A stretch of DNA of 11,545 nucleotides, from positions 1 to 11,545 of the forward strand of contig NZ_CAJTUJ010000056.1 in NCBI RefSeq assembly GCF_910579375.1, in the 5' to 3' direction. Source of the stretch: an uncultured Rikenella sp. GTDB lineage: Bacteria > Bacteroidota > Bacteroidia > Bacteroidales > Rikenellaceae. The position numbers and the translations under genes were made by a program. A model generated the notes under the pieces. That model worked only from the letters and a program-made list of their open reading frames with translations. It searched no databases and was not told the DNA's origin. Shown piece after piece: positions 6,293 to 11,545 of the stretch; the stretch's first letter is position 1; every line of letters begins with the position of its first letter.

Positions 6293-8332
6293 ATGATCGA
6301 CCGCCAGACCGTAGACCGAATTTTCGCCGCCGCAGACATCGTGGATGTGGTGAGCGACTTCGTGACCTTGAAGAAGAAAGGGGTCAACTACCAGGCCTGC
6401 TGTCCGTTCCACAACGAAAAGACCCCCTCGTTCGTCGTCTCGCCCTCCAAGGGGCTCTACAAATGCTTCGGGTGCGGCAAAGGGGGCAACGCCATCAGCT
6501 TCGTGATGGAGCACGAAGGGCTGAGCTACGTCGAAGCCCTGAAATGGGTGGCCAAGAAATACGGCATCGAAGTCCGCGAGAAGGAACAGACCCCCGAAGA
6601 GCGCCAGCGCAACGACGACCGCGAGAGCATGATGGTCGTCACCTCGTGGGCCAACCAGTACTTCGAATCCCAGCTGCGGACGCCGGAGGGGGAGAGCATC
6701 GGCGTGAGCTACTTCCGCGAACGGGGGTTTACCGACGCCACGATCGCGAAGTTCCAGCTCGGCTATTGCCCCTCCAAGGGCGACGCCATGACCCGGGCCG
6801 CGCTGAGCGAGGGGTATCAGGAATCCTTTCTGGTGGGCACGGGGCTCACCATCAAACGGGAGGCAGCCAACGGCGGGGGATACTACGACCGTTTTTGCGG
6901 ACGGGTGATGTTTCCCGTCCATTCGCTCTCGGGGCGCGTGATCGCGTTCGGCGGACGGACGCTGCGGACGGACAAGAAGGTCGCCAAATACCTCAACTCG
7001 CCCGAGAGCGAAATCTATCACAAGAGCAACACCCTCTACGGCATCTACTTCGCCAAGAAGGCCATCACGCAGTTCAACCGTTGTATCCTGGTCGAGGGCT
7101 ACACCGACGTGCTCCAGATGCACCAGTCGGGGGTCGAGAACGTCGTGGCCTCGTCCGGGACGTCGCTCACGGTGGAGCAGATCAAGCTCATCAAGCGGTT
7201 CACCAAGAATGTGACGGTCATCTACGACGGCGACGCGGCGGGGATCAAAGCCTCGATGCGGGGGATCGACATGATTCTGCGCGAGGGGCTGACCGTGCGG
7301 TGCGTGCTGCTGCCGGAGGGCGAAGACCCGGACTCTTTCGCCCGGGCGCACAACGCCACGGAGCTGCAAGCCTATATTGAGGAGCAGGAAGAGGACTTCA
7401 TCTCGTTCAAGACCCGGATTCTGCTGGGCGACGCGGCCGAAGACCCGATCAAGCGGGCGGAGGTGATCTCCAGCGTGGTGGAGTCGATCGCCACGATTCC
7501 GGAGGCGATCACGCGGTCGGTCTTTATCCGGGAGTGCGCGCGGAAGCTCGAAATCGACGAAGACATCCTGATTCGCGAGGTCGCAAAAAAACGAGTCACG
7601 ATGGTGGACGGTCAGGCGGGGCGCGAGGTGGCAGAGAACCAGCGGCGCAAGGAGCAGTTCCTGCAACGGCAGGAGGGCGATCCGACCGCCGCGCCGTCCT
7701 ATTCGCCGGAGGGGCTGTTCGCCGAGCCGACGGCACCGGTCGATCTCGCCCCGAAGCTCAGCTTCGCCGAACAGGGACTCAACCGCGAGCTGGAGCAGTT
7801 GGAACGGGAGTTGGTGGGCTACCTGCTTAAATACGGCGGCGAGAACTTCGACTTCGAGATGTCGCCCGCCGAGATCGTCTCGCTCAGTGTGGCCGAGACC
7901 ATCATCGGCGACCTGGAGCTCGACCGCATCGAGATGCACAGCCCGCTCTGCCGGCAGATTTACGAAGAGTACGTCCGGATCTACCACGAAGAGAACCGGG
8001 CGCCGGAGGTGAACCGTTTCATCAACCACCCTTCGGCGGAGGTGGCGTCGCTCGTGGTGGATCTGCTGACCCAAGAGGAGACCTATGCCCCGAGCCGGAT
8101 GTGGGAGCGCTACGAAATCCGCGTCTCCACCGAGCGCGAGCGGCTCGGCGAGGCCATACCCAAGGCGATCACGATCTATAAATCGAAAGTGGTCTGCTCG
8201 ATCATCGCCTCGCTCCAGAAGGAGCTGCTCGGCATCCAGACCATGGAGGAGGCGCAGGAGATCATGCAACGCCTCGGCGCGCTGAACGAACTGCGGAAAA
8301 GCATCTACGAAAAATACCTCCGCACCGTCTGA
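6293..8332 (+). CDS. dnaG: DNA primase
   Basis: Makes RNA primers for lagging-strand replication and works with the replicative helicase DnaB. The protein has 679 residues, normal for Bacteroidetes DnaG. The N-terminal CHC2 zinc-binding domain has ligands C37, H40, C58 and C61 in CPFHNEKTPSF and YKCFGCGKGGN. The polymerase core has the conserved RFCGRVMFPVHSLSGRVIAFGGR (200-222, split here as RFCGRVMFPV and SGRVIAFGGR). The TOPRIM catalytic residues are E268 in LVEGYTDVLQ and D312/D314 in IYDGDAAGIKA, followed by GEDPDSF at 343-349. Residues from about 430 are divergent and include a charged linker and a helical C-terminus, the usual helicase-interacting part. There is no extra domain or truncation. 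A -7 box sits just before the start. thrA follows in the same direction after 117 bases. Confidence 0.97.
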   Translation: MIDRQTVDRIFAAADIVDVVSDFVTLKKKGVNYQACCPFHNEKTPSFVVSPSKGLYKCFGCGKGGNAISFVMEHEGLSYVEALKWVAKKYGIEVREKEQTPEERQRNDDRESMMVVTSWANQYFESQLRTPEGESIGVSYFRERGFTDATIAKFQLGYCPSKGDAMTRAALSEGYQESFLVGTGLTIKREAANGGGYYDRFCGRVMFPVHSLSGRVIAFGGRTLRTDKKVAKYLNSPESEIYHKSNTLYGIYFAKKAITQFNRCILVEGYTDVLQMHQSGVENVVASSGTSLTVEQIKLIKRFTKNVTVIYDGDAAGIKASMRGIDMILREGLTVRCVLLPEGEDPDSFARAHNATELQAYIEEQEEDFISFKTRILLGDAAEDPIKRAEVISSVVESIATIPEAITRSVFIRECARKLEIDEDILIREVAKKRVTMVDGQAGREVAENQRRKEQFLQRQEGDPTAAPSYSPEGLFAEPTAPVDLAPKLSFAEQGLNRELEQLERELVGYLLKYGGENFDFEMSPAEIVSLSVAETIIGDLELDRIEMHSPLCRQIYEEYVRIYHEENRAPEVNRFINHPSAEVASLVVDLLTQEETYAPSRMWERYEIRVSTERERLGEAIPKAITIYKSKVVCSIIASLQKELLGIQTMEEAQEIMQRLGALNELRKSIYEKYLRTV

Positions 8333-8449
8333 TTCCGGAGCGGCCCTCCCCTTCTTTTTTCCGCCCGCATCGCCTCCGGATGGCTGATATTTCCGGCAAA
8401 ATGTCTATCTTGCGCGTTTCAACCACCGAACGAAAATCAGAGACAGGCG
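8333..8449 (+). other. dnaG-thrA intergenic region with weak terminator-like repeat
   Basis: Arms TCCGGAG (8334-8340) and CTCCGGA (8374-8380) are complementary but 33 bases apart, with a CTTCTTTTTTCC stretch between them. This is not a classical terminator, because the T-run is inside the loop. TATCTTG at 8406-8412 is one base short of a TAnnTTTG -7 box and could serve thrA. No leader peptide or riboswitch is recognised. Confidence 0.3.
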
Positions 8450-10903
8450 ATGAAAGTCTTCAAATTCGGCGGCACCTCCGTAGGTTCGGCCGCCGGTCTG
8501 CAAAATATCCGGGAGATCATCGGCCGGGAGCCGGGCCGCGTAGCGGTCGTAGTCTCCGCCCTGGGCGGCATCACCGACCTCCTGTTAGCGACGGGCGCGG
8601 CGGCGGCCCAAGCCGATCCGACCTATCGCGACCAGTACGAAACCATCTGCCGCCGGCACCGGGAGGCGATCGCCGAGAGCGTGCCGACGCATTTGCAGGC
8701 AGAGACCTCGACACAGGTCGAAGCGCTGCTCGAAGAGCTCGGAAACATCCTCCGCGGCATCTTCCTCATTCAGGATCTCTCGCCCAAAACGACCAACACC
8801 GTCGTCGGCTACGGCGAACGGCTCAGCTCGCTGATCGTCAGCCGGATCATCGACGGCGCCGTGCTGCGCGACGCGCGCGCTTTCATCAAGACCGAGCCCT
8901 ACTTCAACAAGCATATCGTCGATTTTACGCTGACCAACGAGCTGGTGCGCTCCACTTTTGCGGACGATGCGCGGGTGAGCGTCGTGCCGGGCTTCATCTC
9001 GTCGGACAAGACCACCGGCGAGGCGACCACGCTGGGACGCGGCGGTTCGGACTACACGGCGGCCATTATCGCGGCGGCGGTGGGGGCCGAGGCGCTCAAC
9101 ATCTACACCGACGTGGACGGTTTCATGACGGCCGACCCGCGGGTGATCGACAAGGCCTACCTGATCGAATCGCTGACCTTCGTCGAGGCGATGGAGCTCT
9201 GCAACTTCGGCGCGAAGGTCATTTACCCGCCGACGATCTTCCCGGCTTACAACCGGAATATCCCGATTTATATTCGCAACACTTACCGGACGGAGTGTCC
9301 GGGGACTTACATCTCCCGCGAGGTGACCGTCCCGGTGGCCGGGCGGGGCGACATACACAAGGCGATCAAAGGGATTTCATCGATCAACGACAGCTGCCTG
9401 CTGACCATCCGCGGGCTGGGGATGTGCGGCGTGATCGGCGTCAACTACCGGATATTCAAGGCGCTGGCGAAGGCGGGGGTGAGCGTCTTCATGGTCTCTC
9501 AGGCATCGAGTGAGAACACCACCTCGATCGGCGTCCGGCGCGACGACGCGGAGCGGGCCCGGGAGGTACTGAGCACGGAATTCGCCCAGGAGATCGCCAC
9601 GGGCGAGATCGACGAGATCATGCTGGAGTGCGACCTCGCGACGGTAGCGATCGTCGGCGAGAACATGCGCCACTGTCCGGGGATCGCCGGCAAGCTGTTC
9701 GGGACGCTCGGACGGAACGGGATCAACGTCATCGCCTGCGCACAGGGGGCCAGCGAGACCAACATCTCGTTCGTCGTCAAGGTCGAAAGCCTGCGGAAGA
9801 CGCTGAACGTCATTCACGACTCGTTTTTTCTGTCGGAGTATCAGGTGCTGAACCTCTTTCTGACCGGCGTAGGACTCGTAGGAGGCTCGCTGATCGAGCA
9901 GATTCGCTCGCAGCAGGAGGAGCTGTTGCGAACGAATGCCCTGAAGATAAACGTCGTAGGTATTTCGAACTCGCGGCGCAGCATTTTCGACCGCGAGGGG
10001 ATCGACCTGTCGCAGTATCGCGAACGGCTGGAGACAGAAGGCATTCCCACCACGCCGCAGACCATCCGCGACCGGATCGCGGAGATGAACATCTTCAACT
10101 CGGTCTTCGTCGACTGCACGGCCAGCCCGGAGGTGGCGGAAATCTACGGGGATCTGTTGGGACACAACGTTTCGGTGGTGACGGCCAACAAAATCGCCGC
10201 ATCGTCGGCTTACGACCACTATGCGGCGCTGAAAAACACAGCCCGGACGCGGGGCGTCAAGTTCCTTTTCGAGACCAACGTGGGGGCGGGGCTGCCGATT
10301 ATCAACACGATCAACGATCTGCGACACAGCGGGGATACGATTCTGGGACTTCGGGCGGTGCTGAGCGGGACGCTGAACTACATCTTCAACGTCCTGTCGG
10401 AAGAGGTTCCCTTCAGCCGGGCGGTGGCGATGGCCAAGGAGGCGGGCTATGCCGAGCCCGACCCGCGGATCGACCTCAGCGGGACGGACGTGGTGCGCAA
10501 GCTGGTGATTCTGGCCCGCGAGTCGGGCTACGCGGTGGAACAGGCGGATGTGGTGAAAAACCTGTTCGTTCCGGCCTCGATCTTCGAGGGTTCGACGGAA
10601 GATTTCTGGGCCAAGGTGCCGCAACTGGACGAGGAGTTCGAACGTCAGCGGCGCGTGCTGGCGGCAGAGGGGAAACGGTGGCGGTTCGTGGCGTCGATGG
10701 AGAACGGCCGCTGTTCGGTAGGGCTCGAAACGGTCGAGGCGGGACATCCGTTCTATGACCTGGAGGGTAGCAACAACATCATCCTGATCCGGACGACGCG
10801 CTACGACGAGTATCCGCTCCAGATCAAAGGGTACGGCGCGGGGGCTTCGGTGACGGCGGCGGGGGTCTTCGCAGACATTATGTCGATCGCCAACATTCGA
10901 TAA
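8450..10903 (+). CDS. thrA: Bifunctional aspartokinase / homoserine dehydrogenase
   Basis: Catalyses the first and third steps of the aspartate pathway to threonine and methionine: aspartate phosphorylation and reduction of aspartate semialdehyde to homoserine. The protein has 817 residues, as expected for ThrA. The kinase domain (about 1-290) shows KFGGTSVG at 5-12, GYGERLSSLIVS at 120-131, LGRGGSDYTAA at 195-205 and YTDVDGFMTADPR at 219-231. Two ACT regulatory domains follow, near 315-385 and 398-460, so threonine feedback is likely. The dehydrogenase domain has the nucleotide-binding loop LTGVGLVGGSL at 471-481, FETNVGAGLPI at 607-617, LSGTLNYIFN at 638-647, and catalytic D675, D680 and K684 in EPDPRIDLSGTDVVRKL. 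All key residues are present. Genes for homoserine kinase and threonine synthase, often adjacent in this phylum, are not next to it; tRNA genes follow. Confidence 0.97.
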   Translation: MKVFKFGGTSVGSAAGLQNIREIIGREPGRVAVVVSALGGITDLLLATGAAAAQADPTYRDQYETICRRHREAIAESVPTHLQAETSTQVEALLEELGNILRGIFLIQDLSPKTTNTVVGYGERLSSLIVSRIIDGAVLRDARAFIKTEPYFNKHIVDFTLTNELVRSTFADDARVSVVPGFISSDKTTGEATTLGRGGSDYTAAIIAAAVGAEALNIYTDVDGFMTADPRVIDKAYLIESLTFVEAMELCNFGAKVIYPPTIFPAYNRNIPIYIRNTYRTECPGTYISREVTVPVAGRGDIHKAIKGISSINDSCLLTIRGLGMCGVIGVNYRIFKALAKAGVSVFMVSQASSENTTSIGVRRDDAERAREVLSTEFAQEIATGEIDEIMLECDLATVAIVGENMRHCPGIAGKLFGTLGRNGINVIACAQGASETNISFVVKVESLRKTLNVIHDSFFLSEYQVLNLFLTGVGLVGGSLIEQIRSQQEELLRTNALKINVVGISNSRRSIFDREGIDLSQYRERLETEGIPTTPQTIRDRIAEMNIFNSVFVDCTASPEVAEIYGDLLGHNVSVVTANKIAASSAYDHYAALKNTARTRGVKFLFETNVGAGLPIINTINDLRHSGDTILGLRAVLSGTLNYIFNVLSEEVPFSRAVAMAKEAGYAEPDPRIDLSGTDVVRKLVILARESGYAVEQADVVKNLFVPASIFEGSTEDFWAKVPQLDEEFERQRRVLAAEGKRWRFVASMENGRCSVGLETVEAGHPFYDLEGSNNIILIRTTRYDEYPLQIKGYGAGASVTAAGVFADIMSIANIR

Positions 10904-10935
10904 TTTGGCGGTTTCACAGAAAAACGCTACTTTTG
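10904..10935 (+). promoter_or_regulatory. Promoter of the first tRNA-Gln gene
   Basis: TTTG at 10904-10907, a 20-base spacer, then TACTTTTG at 10928-10935. This is a textbook Bacteroidetes promoter, with both the -33 and -7 elements present at normal spacing. It overlaps the first bases after the thrA stop codon. Confidence 0.8.
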
Positions 10936-10952
10936 CCGTGCGAAAGCGGTTC

Positions 10953-11023
10953 TGACCCATGGTGTAATGGTAACACAGCAGATTTTGGTTCTGTCGTTCC
11001 AGGTTCGAGTCCTGGTGGGTCAA
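10953..11023 (+). tRNA. tRNA-Gln (anticodon TTG)
   Basis: A complete cloverleaf of 71 bases including the discriminator. Acceptor arms TGACCCA (10953-10959) and TGGGTCA (11016-11022) pair fully, with discriminator A at 11023. The D-arm contains TGGTGTAATGGTAACAC. The anticodon stem is GCAGA/TCTGT with loop TTTTGGT, giving anticodon TTG at 10985-10987, which reads CAA (and by wobble CAG). The T-arm contains GGTTCGAGTCC. CCA is not encoded and must be added enzymatically. Seven T follow at 11027-11033. Confidence 0.95.
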
Positions 11024-11043
11024 CACTTTTTTTGCGGATTTTG

Positions 11044-11074
11044 TTGCTGGTTTCGATCAGACGCATTAAATTTG
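11044..11074 (+). promoter_or_regulatory. Promoter of the second tRNA-Gln gene
   Basis: TTG at 11044-11046, a 20-base spacer and TAAATTTG at 11067-11074 form a second well-matched Bacteroidetes promoter, 30 bases before the second tRNA. The two tRNAs can therefore be transcribed independently, although read-through from the first is possible. Confidence 0.72.
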
Positions 11075-11104
11075 CAGCGAATCCTCCTTTGAAAGGGATT
11101 TTAT

Positions 11105-11175
11105 TGACCCGTGGTGTAATGGTAACACTACAGATTCTGGTTCTGTCTTTCTGGGTTCGAATCCTAGCGGGTCAA
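11105..11175 (+). tRNA. tRNA-Gln (anticodon CTG)
   Basis: A 71-base cloverleaf very similar to the first. Acceptor arms are TGACCCG (11105-11111) and CGGGTCA (11168-11174), with discriminator A at 11175. The anticodon stem ACAGA/TCTGT encloses loop TTCTGGT, giving anticodon CTG at 11137-11139, which reads CAG only. The T-stem CTGGG/CCTAG has one G-T pair. Position 7/66 has changed as a pair (A-T in the first gene, G-C here), indicating that both copies are maintained as functional molecules. No CCA is encoded. Confidence 0.95.
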
Positions 11176-11194
11176 CACGCCTGATCAGGCCGAC

Positions 11195-11226
11195 GGCATC
11201 CTATTTAGCGGTAGGATGCCTTTTTT
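11195..11226 (+). terminator. Intrinsic terminator after the tRNA-Gln pair
   Basis: A perfect 9-bp stem, GGCATCCTA (11195-11203) with TAGGATGCC (11212-11220), has an 8-base loop and is followed directly by TTTTTTG. This is a strong factor-independent terminator on the plus strand that closes the tRNA unit 20 bases after the second tRNA. Confidence 0.9.
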
Positions 11227-11290
11227 GTTGCCTGATGGCAGAAGTATTTTCGTTCTTTGTTTTCAGAAGGCGGTCACGAACAGGCATATC

Positions 11291-11545
11291 ATGTTTGAGG
11301 TCGAGAGGGGGACTGAGGTAATCGAGGGTAGAGGCGGCTGGTTTGTGGGTAATTCAGGGTAGAGGCAGCCGTGGGGGCAGAGGCAATCCGGTTCGAGTGC
11401 TGAACGGCACCGCCCCGGGCTACCGCGACGCGGGGTACTTCAATGCTCCGGGCAGACTGAGCGGTGTCGGTAACAACGGGTTCGGCTGGTCTTCCGCGAC
11501 GAGCGGTATCTACGGCTTACATTTGAGTTTCTACGTGACGTGGCT
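11291..11545 (+). pseudogene. Frameshifted fragment of a FISUMP/DUF1566-like domain protein (runs off the edge)
   Basis: From an ATG at 11291 a 23-codon frame reads MFEVERGTEVIEGRGG... and stops at TAG 11360-11362. In another frame, open from after TAA 11319-11321 to the window end, the sequence reads GRGSRGGRGNPVRVLNG, then APGYRDAGYFNAPGRL, then GVGNNGFGWSSATSGIYGL and HLSFYVTW. The pattern GYR...G..G..G..WSS...SG...L.F is that of the C-terminal half of FISUMP/DUF1566-type, C-type-lectin-like domains common in Bacteroidetes surface proteins. The first frame would continue into the second if one base near 11360 were absent, which points to a frameshift; otherwise the second frame lacks an ATG and is a promoterless cassette. 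No signal peptide is visible. Function cannot be stated. The family call rests on the motif pattern alone. Confidence 0.45.
11317..11369 (+). repeat. Imperfect 22-bp direct repeat, 31-bp period
   Basis: Two 22-base copies, at 11317-11338 and 11348-11369, differ at three positions. Both begin GGTAAT and contain AGGGTAGAGGC. The 31-base offset is not a multiple of three, so the copies lie in different frames: each reads VI-(E/Q)-GRG in its own frame. This fits a duplication that shifted the reading frame of the fragment described above. It could also be a low-complexity Gly/Arg-rich coding repeat. Confidence 0.6.

Noticed and set aside
6191..8269. Open frame of 692 codons on the minus strand opposite dnaG
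   Set aside because: It lies entirely antisense to a gene with full DnaG motifs and has the histidine/arginine/leucine-rich composition typical of shadow frames in GC-rich DNA.
9377..11026. Open frame of 549 codons on the minus strand opposite thrA and the first tRNA
   Set aside because: It is antisense to the dehydrogenase domain of ThrA and runs through a tRNA; composition is that of a shadow frame.
11080..11100. Small inverted repeat (AATC...GATT with inner CCT/AGG) in the leader of the second tRNA
   Set aside because: The stem is short and bulged; it is probably processed-off leader with no clear role.
10933..11184. Plus-strand frame spanning both tRNA-Gln genes
   Set aside because: It consists of two repeated translations of tRNA sequence; both cloverleaves are complete.
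11179..11190. 12-base perfect palindrome GCCTGATCAGGC after the second tRNA
   Set aside because: It has no loop or T-run and sits just before a much better terminator. It could be a protein site, but nothing supports one.

Overview
The window looks like a chromosomal segment of a GC-rich member of the Bacteroidota, probably near Alistipes/Rikenellaceae. The evidence is the acpP-fabF-rnc cluster, a promoter style with -7 boxes of the form TAnnTTTG, few Shine-Dalgarno sequences, an HU-CCDC81-like membrane protein, a fused aspartokinase/homoserine dehydrogenase, and lipid A and outer-membrane genes. The genus is inferred from gene content and composition, not from a search.

Left part (1-2604, minus strand): acyl carrier protein, beta-ketoacyl-ACP synthase II and ribonuclease III are read leftward in that order. 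Hairpins lie in both intercistronic gaps. Beyond rnc is either the start of another leftward gene that runs off the edge, or terminator-like structure. Bases 2605-2760 form a divergent promoter region.

Centre (2761-4947, plus strand): purN (purine synthesis), a small HU-CCDC81-like protein with one C-terminal membrane segment, and lpxH (lipid A synthesis) are closely spaced and probably co-transcribed. They converge on a leftward gene for an outer-membrane beta-barrel (porin-like, 4971-6194). That gene diverges from dnaG (primase, 6293-8332), whose -7 box sits so close to the ATG that the mRNA may be nearly leaderless. thrA (8450-10903) follows and makes homoserine from aspartate; no thrB or thrC is next to it.

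Right part (10904-11545): two tRNA-Gln genes (anticodons TTG, then CTG) each have a clear Bacteroidetes promoter and are followed by a strong intrinsic terminator. After the terminator the sequence changes character. A broken reading frame encodes a glycine/arginine-rich stretch and then a domain fragment with the GYR...G..G..WSS...L.F pattern of FISUMP/DUF1566-like (C-type-lectin-like) domains, running off the edge. Its variable-looking codons are all of a kind that can arise from AAY by changes at adenines, as expected in the variable region of a diversity-generating retroelement target. No reverse transcriptase or template repeat is in the window. This is the most unusual part; the rest is conserved housekeeping sequence.
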